DNA from: Lentinus brumalis | Taxonomy: Eukaryota > Basidiomycota > Agaricomycetes > Polyporales > Polyporaceae | Assembly: GCA_001792895.1 (NCBI GenBank) | Contig: MARA01000019.1 | Coordinates: 372,001-436,000, forward strand | DNA: 64,000 nucleotides | Direction of reading: 5' to 3' | Part shown: piece after piece, positions 24,689 through 36,630 of the stretch | How positions within the stretch are numbered: the first letter of the stretch is position 1 | Layout of the letters: each line of letters opens with the position of its first letter | Program-made: the position numbers and the translations under genes | The notes under the pieces: model-generated | Databases searched by the model: none | Told to the model about the DNA's origin: nothing | What the model saw: the letters and a program-made list of their open reading frames with translations, nothing else

Positions 24689-27661
24689 GTTGCAGTTTGT
24701 CGGGTCGGGGGAGCGGCGAGCTCGCTGGTCACCTCAACGGATATATGTATCGAGCGCGAGACGTAAGCACTTGGCATGTTTTCGACCTCCGCAGACGAGA
24801 CTTGCCTGACTAACGGCTCATGCAGCGGACACGCCACATTCCAACGGGACCGCATGATGGGTGGGCAGTGCTCACCGGGCTTGAGAGAGGATTCGGACCT
24901 GATCTCGAAGTGAAAATCGGATCGGATGCATCGGAGTGGGATCGGTCGCCTTGGCTGTGCTCTGTGACTTCCCCTGGATACAAAAGTGGCGGCGGTCCGC
25001 CGGTGGCTCCACGTAAATCTCAAGCGCGGTATAAGCAAGTAGTCTGTTGGAGTAGAACGAGAGCGTCGCCGATTCGTCGCAAGCGGTGCCTAGTCGCTCA
25101 GCCACAAACACAGAGACGAAGCAAGGCCCCATACCATTACATCGTCTAGATGATCAGCTTCCTCGGGGTCGGATCTAAACAGTCCAAAGTGCGCGTCAGT
25201 AAAAATACCCTTGTAATGTGGCACATCACGCATCATACATATGTCAAGGTAGTATGTAGGTGGACCGCATAGGTCAGCCGACTCCCGCGAGTTGAGCCGA
25301 CTCAGGCCTACGTTGAACTACATTGATGACTGGGTTAGACGTCTCTCTGTAATATGCGACTTAGTCTCCGCTCGCGCGATGATGACTGTTGAGTCTCGAT
25401 GATCGACCCGAAGCCTGGGGTACGCTTGAATATGTCAACCGCTGCTTGATCTTCGAGGGGGATGCAGTCTCAGGAAGATAATTGAGGGTTGAATGAAAAG
25501 GACATGATCCGCACCCATGACATTTTGACAGGCCAGGGGCGCAATTGGTGGCAGTGTTCCTCCTCTCATCTGCACTCCAGAGAGCAGCGGCGAATATTCA
25601 ACAAGAGAGCATGTACTCAGGTATTCAGCCATAGAAGATGGCGGCCAGTGGCGACGCGGAGGAAAGACAGGAAAGCAAGGAGGAGTGAGTGTGGTCCTAG
25701 ACGGCCCGACGCAGCCTAGAACCAAAAGAGGTAGCTCAGACGCCGGTACAGCTTGAACCTGGACCACCACCTGCTTGTATCGCCACCGTTCTCAGCGTGC
25801 CTGGGTCCTGGGACCAAGAGAAGCTTCGCGAAATGTCCGATCTCCGACGTGGTGCCACCACTCGGCATTCTTACAACTTGCCTCGGCCCAAGCGAGCAGA
25901 ATCGGACCTCACATCGTTACGGCCAAGGGCACATGTGTGGCCGCCTCAGCGCCGGTGGCATCTCCTTAAGGTATGTTGAGATCATGACAGAACATAGCTT
26001 GGCAATCGAGCTCTGATTGCATTGGGCCATTTTATCCTGCAGGTCTTCGGAATTGAACGAGACCAGGAACGCGGCCGACAGGACAAGTAAGTCTTCCATA
26101 ACCTCGATCATATGCAGCGAGGGTGGTTGCCAGCGGGACGGTAGCCGTGCGGGACAGCTCAGTCACTGAGTTCTTCAGGCGTCGTCATGGAACAGCGCAC
26201 ACGTCTTCAGTAGGGCCAATCTGCAGAAGTCGCGTCGGTACACCACTGTCACCCTCCGTCCGGGTGTCCGGAATGCATCTCCGGGAAAACTTTTGATGAT
26301 CTCTAGAATAGACTCAGAACGACTGAAAATCCCAAATGCCAGTCCCAACGTGCTGCCGCGGCAGACATATATGTAGGTCGCGAGTTTAACGCCGCAATCA
26401 TCTAGTTGCGGCTTTAGTGTTTCTCGAATGCAATATCGTGGATCCTATCATGGCACAGGCGAGAGTGCTGACGGGCTTCACGCGACGTCGTCGAGGAATA
26501 TCACTCCGGTCAGCGCCCCCCTGTCAATCTTCCTTCAGCAGGTCGAATATGGTACTGACATTGTTACAGCAAATACTTCGTCTCGTCCATAGAGCGAGCG
26601 CATTATTCGTATTTGTTGATCAATGGGTCCCCGCTGCTTACGATGCTTTCCAGATGAAAGAAAGGACGGCATAGGAACCGTGACCACGCTGTGCCCGAAG
26701 CAGCGCACAGCGACGTCACCATATGCTCAACTACGTGGCGGGTCTGTCGGTACGTTATTGTGCGCGAACAATGAAATTCTGATGAATCATAATGCTCTTC
26801 GCGATACAGGCGAAATGGGCGGGAGCCCTGATCAGTATCTGCCCTCCTCCGAGTCCAGTGTGCTGACGACCATTGCCCGCGACTCACCATGATGTACGCC
26901 AACTCGTACCTGCGGTCCCTCAATGCGCGCGCACATATACGCAAGACCCTGCTGGACGATGAACTCGCACCGGTTGTTCTCCTCAGGCTCAGGCAGCCGA
27001 GAATTTTGGTAGTTTCCCATTTCCCCGCGCAACGGAGCCCTGGTACTTACGTCGCTCCCCTGCTCAGCTCCGTATTCCCGGATCCTCGTTCTTACTCAAG
27101 CATACTCGCAGATTGAGTTACTAAGAAGTGTATCGTATACAAAGATCATAGTGAGAGGGAAGACGTAGCTCTTTAAGTCTTGCAAGGTGGTCACGATTCT
27201 GAGTCTGCCTGATTGCGGCACTCCTCTTCTCGAGTACGAACGAGCAGCTACCCAGCCATGAAGTGAACAGCGATAGCGGAAGTACTACATACGTTGATAT
27301 CCACGGCTCCAGTAGATCTACTAAGTCTGCTCTGAGCCTCGAGGGGCTCAACCTGCTACTTATAGTGTAGTTTGAATGGTGTAAGTAAGTAGTGACATAA
27401 GTATTCTTACAAGCGCTGATAGTGGCGATAAGCTGAAGTAAGTAGGCCAAATGCAAGTAACACTTCTTTCGTTAACCACACCATCCCCCGACTCTGAGTC
27501 TCCTCGCCTCGATCTCCTCTACTTCTTTGGTCACGGCAAGCTCACGACGATACAACTGGACGACTAGTAATCATCCTGCTGGCATCCTGTGCAATTCACC
27601 CGCAGACTCAGCGATCCTAGTGCAGTTCCGACGAAGAGCGTAGTATCCAGGGAACTTCACC
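24689..27661. other. 3-kb gene-poor region
   Basis: No exon chain or domain was recognised on either strand. Minus-strand frames near 26830-27450 contain hydrophobic patches but no conserved motif. The last part must contain the promoter of the Med25 gene that starts at 27662. Confidence 0.4.
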
Positions 27662-30600
27662 ATGTCTCAGGCCGAGGTCGTTGTGGTTACCTGCGTCATT
27701 GACTCCTCGCTCGCATTGGCAGCGGAATGGCCACAAATCCTCTCCGACTACATCGTGCCACTCCTCCAACGTCTCGGAGAACACCAATTTCGCATGAGCT
27801 TCGTGGGCTATGGCACCGCCGACGCGCGACCGACTCCTGTCGTACACAAGACGTTCTTCATTCAACCAAATTTGCTGCTTGTCAAGATGCGGGAGCATCC
27901 ACAGGAGTTGGGTATCGGACAGACGGGGTCAGGAGGAGGATACGGCATGGCGGCGCTGGAAGGACTTGTTGCAGCTTTGGAGGTAAGCCAGTTGCCCTCT
28001 CTCATCATGGATGAAATGCCATGGGTGTTTTGGAGATGACGTACGCGCATGTGGTGCTCCACACTTTACCTGCTCGCTTCGGACGGAGTTGTAGTCGTGC
28101 GTCGTGCTGTCCAACTCTTGGAGAACCTCTGCGCCACTGGGAGGGTTGTGCAGCGGACAGTCGGCCAGATAAACGCAGCCCTACGAATGATTACACGCAG
28201 TTTCCGGAAACTCAACCTGCGAATCGTCGCGTCATCGTATATGCCTGCGTACGTTGACAGTCGTCATTGTGTCTCATGCTGGGTCAATAGTGGCCACGGG
28301 AGAGCTGTCCGGGTTGAAACGCTGTATGGTTGCGTGTGCCGTTCTCGATTGGACTGACCGTCATCTCTTCCCGTCCGTCGAATAAGATGTTTCTTTCGCG
28401 CGACTGCCTGCCTACTAGGTGGCCTCACTAGACTGACAATCTGCCTTGCAGATGTACGACACACTGAAGGCATCCGTTGAAAGCAAGCCACAGCAGGCTG
28501 AAGTACGTATATAATCGTGTCCTTGAGCGAGAGTATTCACCTACATCAGACAGCCAAATGTCACCTGTCATCTCATCCACATCGCAAGTACGCCGCCGGA
28601 TCCGGCTGAACGACCCCTATGGAATATATCGCCGGCGCTGGACTTCGTAACATGGGACACGCTTTCCGTTGAGATGCGTAAGGTGAGGTCATAACGCGTT
28701 TCGCTGGCTGAGATGTGCTGAGTTGCTGATATGCGGACAGCGCGGTATCCACTACAGCAATATCTTGTTGAAGCAGATCCCTCGCTTCTCTGAGCTGCAC
28801 GCATCGGTATGTTCGCACCTCTCTTGTCCCGGCCGTGACTGGGCTCATATCCGTAGACCGCCGCAGGTAGTGTTCAGCCCCCGTGGTTTACTGTCCGCGC
28901 TCCTCATGTCGTACATCTGACTGGCTTCCCGCAACAACAAAAGGGTACGTGGCGCGACAGTCCGAACGATCAAAGTGCTTATAGAGTTCAATGCAGGCAT
29001 CAAGCGCCCGAGCCTCAGCACGACTGCGTCCGCCGACCGCAGTCCAGAACTCAAGCGAGCAAAGATGCAGAATGCGTCGCCTCGCAAATCCCCCGCTGTG
29101 CCGCCTGCCGCGCCTCCTGCCGTCCCCATATCCTCTTCGCCGCCCATCAAGGCGGCATCTCCGCCTATCCCTCCGCACGTACCACCAGCACCGGCTGTAT
29201 CAGCTGCAAATGCGCCACAACCTCCACATTCCGCACCGGATCGCTCGTCAATCGTTACCCCCAACCAGCTCCTGAATCCAGTTAAACGACAGGAGATCAC
29301 TGAGAAACTTAAGCAAGCCGAACATGCTATACGTATACAGATGACACAGGTACTTCAGCTCGAGAAGGAGGGCAGGATCGACGCTGCAAGGCAACTCCGG
29401 GCTGCCGTGCACCAACGAGCGGAGAAGTTGAGGCTGTTCAAGAATGGGCTTACTTTGCAGTATCAGCAGGCCCAAGCTGCGAGTGCCGGCGCAGGTACTC
29501 AGCCGGGGCTCCCGTCTGCCGCTCCCAGGCAGCCAACCGCCACGCAACTATCGGGAGTGGCTGTCAAGGGAGAGCCAGGTCGACCTGGTGCACCTCCCGC
29601 TCCTCAACACGCGACGCCCGTCATGCCGAACGCTGTGCCGAAAATCCCCATGCCAGGTCAAGTGCCTCCCGAGATGGCCGCGCAGATGCAGAAACTATGG
29701 GACCAGAAGAACAAGATCGCGCCATCACATCCTGTAGCTTCGACGTCTGCGTCTCCCGACAAGGCGCAAGCACAGCCGGCACGTTGGGTCGGCACACTGA
29801 CATGGCGAGGATTCGACTCAGAAACCCATGTCCGCAAGGACGTCCACACGCGGGTCGCCATGGTCACTAGGGCCGAGACAGCCTCTATGATGTAAGTATC
29901 ATCAGGACTGTGACACATATGCGTTCATTGATCACTCGATGCGCAGACGTCTCGAGACATGGCCCAACCAGTTGTCACTCGCCCCTTCTCAACACCCGGC
30001 CGTTCCTGAGAAGGCGCTCCACCTCTGGCTATCGCAGCACAAGTGGATCCCTCTGAGCATACAGCAGGTTCCTCCGTCCCCAGAGCTGCCCATCCACGAA
30101 GCAAAGGCGAATGAGGAGCACTTCCGCGGTCTCATCCGACTCCTGATGGAGAAGAATCTCGTGCGTACCCCGTCTCTACCCGCGTCCATGACCTCGGTCG
30201 CTGATCATCCAACATCGCAGTATGCTCTCGCTGCATGGCCCAACGCAGCTGGTATCATGGAGAACAGACTGCTGCTGTTCATCGCAGCCGGGAACCGTCT
30301 CGTCGCGGGATTTTTCCCACAACCCGGAGGCGTCCCCGAGCTGCCGAAAGGCGACCCGCCCGCTCCCGCTCCCGCTCCTGCGCCCGTACCCGGTCCGTCG
30401 CAAGCGGCTGCCAACCCGTTCGCGGGCATGCCCCCGCAGATCATCGCCATGCTTCAGCAGCAGATGGACGCGAAGCAGCAGGCGCAGTTCGCGAAGCTGT
30501 CCCAGGAGCAGAAGGCTGCGGTGCTCAAGAACATATTTGCGCGTTTCACCGCCGCGAAACAGCAGCAGCAGCTCCGGCAGCAGCAGGCGCAACAGCAGCA

Positions 30601-31069
30601 GCAGCAGGCGCAGCAACAGCAGCAGCATCAGCAGCAGCAGCAACAGCAGCAGGCGCAGATGCAGGCACAGATGACGAACCTCCAGCAACAACAGCAGCAG
30701 CAGCAGCAAGGCTGGATGGGCGGGAATTCGAACTCGACCCTTTCGGCACTCTTCGGGCAGATGAATCAGCAGCAGGGGCAGGCGGGGCCTTCGAACGCGA
30801 TGTTGGCGGCCATGGGCATGAACATGGGCATGGGGAACATGGGGAATCCGAACATGGGCATGAACTACGGCATGGGTGCGATGGGCCAGCAGCAGCAGCA
30901 GCAGCAGCAGCAGGGGGGGCCGCAGCAGGCGATGATGCCCGGGATGCATCGGCGGACGCCGAGTGCGGGGAACAACACGATGCTGAGCCCGGAGATGCTG
31001 CAGTCGTTCATGCAGCGGAGCCAGGACGGGTCGGGCGGGTCAAACGGTGCGCTTGGGGGGATGGCGTAG
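27662..31069 (+). CDS. MED25: Mediator subunit 25-like protein (VWA domain)
   Basis: A Med25-type Mediator subunit, acting in the nucleus as a bridge between transcription activators and RNA polymerase II. The N-terminal von Willebrand A domain is clear: VTCVIDSSLALAAEW (27690), the FRMSFVGYGTADARP block, LGIGQTGSGGGYGMAALEGL (27912), and TCHLIHIASTPPDP near 28570 after several introns. A proline/serine-rich linker, a segment NPVKRQEITEKLKQAEHAI, and a central block with WVGTLTWRGFDSET (29785) and LPIHEAKANEEHFRGLIRLL (30090) follow. The C-terminus is very rich in glutamine (30540-30720) and in Met-Gly-Asn repeats (30810-30880). It ends with TAG at 31067. Length is about 900 residues, compatible with animal and plant Med25. 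The VWA call is strong; the symbol rests on this domain and the architecture. Confidence 0.85.
30546..30713 (+). repeat. CAG/CAA polyglutamine tract within MED25
   Basis: Runs of CAG and CAA codons mixed with GCG and ATG give a glutamine-rich segment of about 55 residues. A second short CAG run lies at 30888-30912. Such tracts are prone to length change. Confidence 0.85.
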
Positions 31070-31354
31070 ATGTAGTCGTGTATACAGAGTGTAGTTGTAC
31101 CGTGTACGTATTGTTTCGTTCGACTGTTTTTCGGATGCATCGTGTCATCGCACATGTGTGGTACCACCGCCCTGGACGATTTCGTCAGCGCGCGCGGGAG
31201 GACTGAACGTCGATCTCGCTAAGACGGTATCGACACGGGTTGCTTTCAATTTCTCGGGAAGGTTACAGCTACAACATCAGCCAGACAGTACGATACAGAC
31301 GACAGACTTCCCCCGCTCGCTTCCTCACTGACGATCCACGACCTGCAGACGGGC
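31070..31354. other. Tail-to-tail spacer between MED25 and the PITH gene
   Basis: Converging 3' ends; it should hold both terminators. No coding signal. Confidence 0.5.
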
Positions 31355-32816
31355 TCACGTTCCCGGCGCGCTCCAGTTCTCGTTCAGCCCTTGGATCTTC
31401 TCGTGGTCGGCGAGGTTCGGCTTCGACTCGTACACGGTCATGACAGGTTCGAACTTGCGCTGCGGATGGGGTCCAGGATTTATTAGCAAGTCGAGAAGCA
31501 GCGCTACCTGTACGAAGACCTCACCTCGCTCCATTGTCCGAGGAAGCCGACGTAGTAGATGCGGGTGGTGTCCGCGCCCTGGGATGCAGGGAAGAAGAGG
31601 GTGACCGAGGTGACGTTCGGGAACTTTGCAGGCCTGTGTGCGAAACGTCGTCATCGCTCGAGTGCAATGCGGGAGCGAATATAAAGACAACGTACATGAC
31701 GTGGTACTCGCCGATGTCGCGGCCCTGCGGGATGTTGAATTCTTGTGCTGGCTTGCGGTCTGCGATGTCGGAGAAGTCGAGGTGTTCGAGGTTCGGGAAC
31801 TGTGAAGAGAGTGAATCAGCAAGGAGGATCGCTGCTCGGGGGATGGAGGCACATCAAGCAAAAGGCCATCTTCAGAGCATCCGCGCCCGCGATTAGCATC
31901 GTACGGCGCAGTCTGTCACGCGATGGACGGCGGCCTCAGAGACGCCATCGTCTCTCTCCCGGCCTCGATGTGCCTGTGGCTCTTAGAGACGTCGCTCGAA
32001 CATGCTGAGCTGCAGGCCTATGACGTCTAACGTCGTTCAACCAGCAGACCGTTCGTTACCACCGTCCTTGGACAGAAGACGTTCACTGAGCGTTTCTGAA
32101 AGGCAGAACGGTGGTTAGAAAGTCTCCATCTCAGCATCGTCTCTCTACGCATGAGGAGGCGCTGCTGTGACTCGCGCGGGATCGTGGTTTGCTCAGCCAC
32201 GGTTCTGCCCTCAATTCTGCGCGCGGGATGCCCTGCTTACAGGTAGATATGACATGCGGGACACCCCCAACATCATGCGTTCGTCCCGGCCTGTAGAGCA
32301 GCTGGGCCTCGGCGCTTCGTCGAGCGACATAGACAAACACCACAGGCTTATCCGTAGACTGGTTGAGAAAAGTATACGCACCAGCGCCACCTTGGTTGGG
32401 GTTTGATCGGCGGGCCCAGCTTTCAACAGCAGGGCACGCAGCTTGACAGCGCCAGTAAATGGAATACGGATTATCCTGCGCAACGCTGCAAGTCAGTTCG
32501 GTCCATGATTCGGACTGACCAGTGGTTGTCGCACATCTGATCGTCCGCATCAGACTCGAGATACTACGAGGAACGTCAGCACATTGTACCAATGCTGAGA
32601 CCGGCATATATTTACCGTTGTCTCGTCTGACCTCTTGTCCCATGGCTTGATCACTTCGGGTCCCTTTCCAGGCTCTTCGGCGTTGAGTGCCACGACGTTG
32701 TCGCGGTCGATCCGGGAGAAGAGGTTGTCTCGGTGTCCGACGTCTTCTGGGGGTCCGTGGTCGTGGTCGTGACTCTCACCGTGGCATCCATCACCATGAT
32801 TGTGGTTATGTGACAT
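31355..32816 (-). CDS. PITH domain-containing protein
   Basis: A small protein with a PITH domain, the fold found C-terminal to thioredoxin-like proteasome-interacting proteins and also alone, as here. ATG at 32816 starts a histidine/aspartate-rich leader (MSHNHNHGDGCHGESHDHDH), then NLFSRIDRDNVVALNAEEPG and, after an intron, ESDADDQMIVRIPFTGAVKL and ALLLKAGPADQTPTKVAL. The domain continues with FPNLEHLDFSDIADRKPAQE (31790), FNIPQGRDIGEY, KFPNVTSVTLFFPAS and TRIYYVGFLGQW, ending SAPGT with TGA at 31355. Joining KVAL to FPNL requires a 582-nt intron (31800-32381), far longer than its neighbours. The His-rich leader might bind metal; this is only a guess from composition. Confidence 0.85.
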
Positions 32817-32915
32817 AGTTCCTGAGATGAGTAGATGGCGGTCCGGCAGGTAAGAATGAGCTCCACAAACTCGAAGTTGCCCACCCGCTGTTTAGCGCTC
32901 GAAATCAGCCACAAC

Positions 32916-32957
32916 CCAAGCAAAGCCAAACATGGTCATCGTAAGCGCCTATAAAAG
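32916..32957 (+). promoter_or_regulatory. Promoter module P1 of snoRNA-host unit 1
   Basis: CCAAGCAA at 32916-32923 lies 33 bp upstream of TATAAAAG (32950-32957), which is followed by TTTGCTCGCG. The same layout recurs at 35480-35527 and 38190-38241, upstream of the other two snoRNA-bearing units. It is divergent from the PITH gene, whose ATG is at 32816. Confidence 0.55.
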
Positions 32958-32979
32958 TTTGCTCGCGAGTCGCGACACG

Positions 32980-33380
32980 ATCTTTTGTGTTCGCTCTCAT
33001 CTTTCCCCTCACGCATCAGCGACTCGGTTTCCGTACTGTGAGTACTCGTACTTTGTGTTCAACGTATGATGGTACTTTAGTAATTTGCGTTCGATCGCCT
33101 TCGTCCTCATACCAAAGGGGTGCGCTTGCCGGTGCGCCCTGGGGATGAGGGTATGAGACAACTTTACACTTTCTGATTCTCTTCCATCCTTACTTTTGTG
33201 TACAACGCTGACAGCAACGTCTTCAGGCTCGCACACCGCGGTGATCTGCTACCCTCAATCTTTCCGATATCTACCTTGTTGTCACTCCTCATGTACGCTT
33301 CGTTCTGTACGGATGGACATCATAACAATGTGAAGCATCTCTATAATCGTGTCAGAGAGGGTTCGGATCTTGTTACCTAG
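32980..33380 (+). ncRNA. Putative snoRNA host transcript 1 (non-coding, spliced)
   Basis: Start estimated about 30 nt below the TATA box at 32950; 3' end uncertain. Exon 1 ends at 33037. The 188-nt intron 33038-33225 runs from GTGAGT to TTCAG, has a CTGAC branch-like element shortly before its end, and carries a box C/D core. Neither exon has a convincing reading frame. It lies between the divergent PITH gene and the converging GNAT gene. Confidence 0.5.
33061..33181 (+). ncRNA. Box C/D snoRNA candidate 1 (intronic)
   Basis: C-like box ATGATGG at 33066-33072 and D box CTGA at 33173-33176, 49 nt before the 3' splice site. Between them are the shared CGATCGCCTTCGTCCTCA block, a GC-rich hairpin, and a C'-like ATGAGAC near 33153. 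No terminal stem is obvious. Target unknown. Confidence 0.5.
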
Positions 33381-33394
33381 TCAGTAAGTCTGTC

Positions 33395-34458
33395 TCACAC
33401 CGTCCACTGTCCACCCGCGAAGTCGTAAGTGTAGCTTTTCATCGCGACGGACATGAGCACCACTGGCACTTACCTTGGTCATGACCCACTCCGGATACCC
33501 CGTAGCAGCCTGACCCTTTGCCTTGACTCCGTGCTCGTCAACAGCGCCGACACCGAATTGGTGCTCCTCGTCGATCTGCACAATTCGGGTTCGTACGGTT
33601 TCCATGATGCTATCCGGTGAGTACGCACCGCGAACCCGTAATGAAGATAGATATCTCGGCTGAACGCTCTCGTCGCTTCCAGGTGCACGGGCTTTGGAGA
33701 CGCACGACGGTATCCCTCCTCCATCAGCATTGTGGCATATCCTGTGTATGTGTAAACCGATCCCTGAGCAATGTATGAGCTCATGATGACGGACAGATCA
33801 GGTACCTTTGCCCTGGTGTCCCGGATCGATCGCCATCTCGAGCAAATGCCACGAGTCACGCCAGTCAAGCCCGCGAGCACCGAATGCCTTCTCGAGGGTC
33901 CGATTTAGGATGGGCTCGAAGTCTATCATCAGTCGCTGCGTTCGGTACAGTGAGTGAATTGCATAAGTAGCAGCCAGAGCGGGCGACGTACCTTGACACC
34001 ACGCGGTCCCCATCCGAACAGCACCTTCAAGATCCCGCGCGTAGCAGCGTGAGCGGATTCATGTCAAGCGTTTGCCCTGGAGGCAGCCAAAGCGCAACCC
34101 CAACGACCTCCTCCTTCTGCGGCGCTTCCTCGGACTTCCTCTTCTCCTTGCCCTCGGCCAATGGAGTGTTCGCTCTAGCCTCGTCGACGCGGGGAACGAC
34201 CACGACCTCCACCACGCCCTTGACGAGCATGATCGCTCGGACTAGGGAATCCTGGAACCGAGACAAGTTGCGCATGCTGCGTTTCGCTTTCGGAGAAGGG
34301 TTCACGATGTCGTCCACCAGCTCCGGGACGCAGCCGAACCAGTTCATAGCTGGGTCTTTCGCGAAGGCGCGAGTGAGGACGCGCGCGATGTCTTTGCGCT
34401 CTGAGCGGTATGCGGCTCGGACGTACGCCTTAGGGTGCTGAGTGGATTCCGCCGACAT
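33395..34458 (-). CDS. GNAT-family N-acetyltransferase
   Basis: An acetyl-CoA-dependent acyltransferase of about 260 residues, probably cytosolic; substrate unknown. ATG at 34458 starts MSAESTQHPKAYVRAAYRSE, followed by DIARVLTRAFAKDPAMNWFG, a fungal GNAT N-terminal pattern. A charged insertion (EGKEKRKSEEAPQKEE) precedes VVGVALWLPPGQTLDMNP. The core has LLEMAIDPGHQGKG joined by an intron to YATMLMEEGYRR (near 33730), which is the acetyl-CoA binding motif A, then VHLEATRAFSRDIYLHYGF, motif B. The final exon reads EWVMTK and, after a 3'-terminal intron, WTV with TGA at 33395; without that splice the frame would stop at 33381. A general-function gene, with no visible link to the polyketide locus. 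Confidence 0.88.
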
Positions 34459-35479
34459 CGCTGTCGAGGGTGGGTGTCGAGTTGGGTTGTTAAGACAAGT
34501 GAGTTTGCAGTTCGAAGACTGTGACAGCGCAGGGACGACAAACTCACCCACATCGCAGATGGTCACCGAGCATCGGTTGTGCGTGTTTGCGTCTGTGGGA
34601 GTCCTGCGTTGTCCAGTGTCAGCACGACTTCGCGGGACGTATGTGGGCGGTCGCGCCGTTACGTGGTGACGGTGCGCCCATCTGCAGGCTGAACGCGCGC
34701 TGCTCGTCTGGCATTCCCCTAAAGGAGGGACCCACCACGTCAGGTCTCAAGAGACTGTGGGAGAGCGGTCACTGGGGCTGGTGCCGTGGCCCGTGGTGGG
34801 TGCTAGCCGGCCATGGGTGTACCATCGCAGAGTAACGACGTTGGGATACCGTATCGCTGCATCCGTATAGTCCTGCAGGCAAGGAGGCGAAGACGCTCGC
34901 AGCACCGGTCAAGGTAGGGCGGCGACAGCGCGGATGCTTACACCTGAGATCTGAGACTCTCGGATCCATGAATGCATGTGCTCGGGCGCACCTTCTGTCT
35001 TGCGGGGTGAATGACCGCCTGGTCGGAGGGGAGGGAATGGTCCATTTACGGAGACGAACTTCTTGGCGTTCGAGAGACCTCAGGCTCTCCAGAAATCAAC
35101 CTACGCGGGAGCGGACTGGGTGAGTCAGAGTACGACGACTCCTGCGCGAAGCACATGCGTTGTTCGACAGCGCCGGCTGACATCGAGTCGCGCAGTTCCA
35201 GGATGCCCGGCGAGCCGTCCGCCAATGGAGTGAGTCCATGACTCGCGCAGGCACGGTCGATAGGACTTCACGAGTTTTGAAGGTGGAACTACGTCGCGCT
35301 GAGCTCAGGGTCGGCTTGTACACGAGTATAAGTTGATGTGTGGAAACAAGAGCCAGCTTTGTTGGATGGGCATGTCGGCTCCTAGAACCAGTGATACGTA
35401 CTTAGCAGTTTAAGCTTCATTCTCAAGCTCGTCCCGCCGCCAGTGGACGCCACTCGACGTCAATGTATGTAAACAACGG
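34459..35479. other. Intergenic region, nothing recognised
   Basis: About 1 kb between the GNAT start and the second snoRNA-host promoter. Short frames only, on either strand. A TATAAG at 35326-35331 is not followed by the TGCTCGC element seen at the three host promoters. Confidence 0.4.
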
Positions 35480-35527
35480 CAAGCAAGCGAGCTCGGGCGT
35501 TCATGCCCTCCGTATATAAGTGTGCTC
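35480..35527 (+). promoter_or_regulatory. Promoter module P2 of snoRNA-host unit 2
   Basis: CAAGCAAG at 35480-35487, TATATAAG at 35513-35520 (33 bp downstream), then TGTGCTCGC. Order, spacing and wording match P1 (32916) and P3 (38190), which suggests common regulation or descent by duplication. Confidence 0.6.
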
Positions 35528-35640
35528 GCACTACGTGTTCTGCTGGCAAGGCTCGCTCCCGTATCCCCCTCCGTCGTCGGCTACTCCTCATGGTCAAAGT
35601 GATCGTGCGACATGTGAGTATTTAACTTCTTGTCGTCGTA

Positions 35641-35748
35641 TGTATATGATGTCATAGTACTAGTCTTCGTCTATCTGACCACCTTCGTTGGTGAGGTTAT
35701 AACTTATGTGACGACTCGCTGCATGGGTTCATCGACCTTCTGAACGTT
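35641..35748 (+). ncRNA. Box C/D snoRNA candidate 2 (intronic)
   Basis: C box ATGATGT at 35646-35652, D' CTGA at 35675-35678, C' GTGACGA at 35708-35714, D CTGA at 35740-35743, which is 68 nt before the 3' splice site at 35811. This is the most complete C-D'-C'-D order in the set. It shares CCTTCGTTGG and GTGACGACT with candidate 6. Confidence 0.65.
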
Positions 35749-35934
35749 CCATGTCTTGTGGCTGTTGCTTAGTTCTGGCGAATATTATTGCTGACACCTC
35801 TTCGTCTGTAGGGATGCCTCGGTGTGAGGTTTGGATTCCTCGGGCGCCCACACAGCGGAGTGCTCCCGTCGTGACGACCAGTGGCCGAGGGCAAACAAAC
35901 ACAGTGAGTCGTGCTTCGGGCTTGATCTCATACG

Positions 35935-36024
35935 TTCGTATGATGGCGTGGAGCATTATTCGATCCCCTTCGTCCTCACGCAAGGACGATGGGTCGGTAT
36001 GATTTGTTATTTTGACTGAACTCC
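35935..36024 (+). ncRNA. Box C/D snoRNA candidate 3 (intronic)
   Basis: C box ATGATGG at 35940-35946, C' ATGATTT at 35999-36005, D CTGA at 36016-36019, 58 nt before the 3' splice site at 36077. The middle contains CCTTCGTCCTCA and a short TCGTCCT/AGGACGA hairpin. Confidence 0.58.
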
Positions 36025-36213
36025 CTTAGTTCCCTTGTCCATACATATGACGACTGACATGCTATTCCCTCTTCAAGACTCCATGGCATGGAGATCAGCA
36101 TCCCCTAATCGGTAGTCTACCTCCGCAGTATACATTCCGGTGCCTCGTCATTGTATCAACGCAGCTGTAACTCGACTAGTGCCATGGTGAGCATCGTTTC
36201 TGTGTGGTCAATG

Positions 36214-36335
36214 GAGATATGATGTCAAAATCATAGTGTCCTTAGTTTTGATCGCTCTCGTCCTCAATAGACGGAGTGCATTGCTTCTGCCTCGTGAGGA
36301 CGAGAGCATGACAACTCATCCTTTGCTGAACCCTT
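36214..36335 (+). ncRNA. Box C/D snoRNA candidate 4 (intronic)
   Basis: C box ATGATGT at 36219-36225, C' ATGACAA at 36308-36314, D CTGA at 36326-36329, 58 nt before the 3' splice site at 36387. A perfect 12-bp stem pairs CTCTCGTCCTCA (36255-36266) with TGAGGACGAGAG (36295-36306), enclosing 28 nt. Confidence 0.62.
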
Positions 36336-36630
36336 TCTTTTCCTCGGCTACCTGGGAACGTACGTGCTGACATAAATTTGTTTTCAGAAGCCCTTACGCA
36401 CGGACTGATGGTATCGGACTCCCCCCGCGTTCATCTTCAGCACGATCGGGTTGAGCGGTGAACGAACATAGTGAGTACACTCTCAGTGCTTGATATGTAA
36501 CGTCAACTCGCTGAATTCTGTTCTGTCATCCCTCAGGACCCCATGGAATACGAGCAGATCCCCCTCGCAGAAATCCCCGCCCTTCGTTGAGAACAACCCG
36601 ATGCAGTGAGTGTTCGTTAAGTGGACCGGG

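Noticed and set aside
29989..30949. Long minus-strand frames (up to 257 codons) opposite MED25
   Set aside because: They are antisense shadows of the CAG-rich and Pro-rich coding sequence, made of leucine/histidine repeats.
35326..35331. TATAAG as a fourth snoRNA-host promoter
   Set aside because: It lacks the upstream CAAGCAA and downstream TGCTCGC elements, and no C/D intron follows before the P2 module.
36471..36536. A further C/D snoRNA in the short intron of host unit 2
   Set aside because: The intron is only 66 nt, the C-like element (TGATATGT) is poor, and the CTGA lies too near the acceptor.
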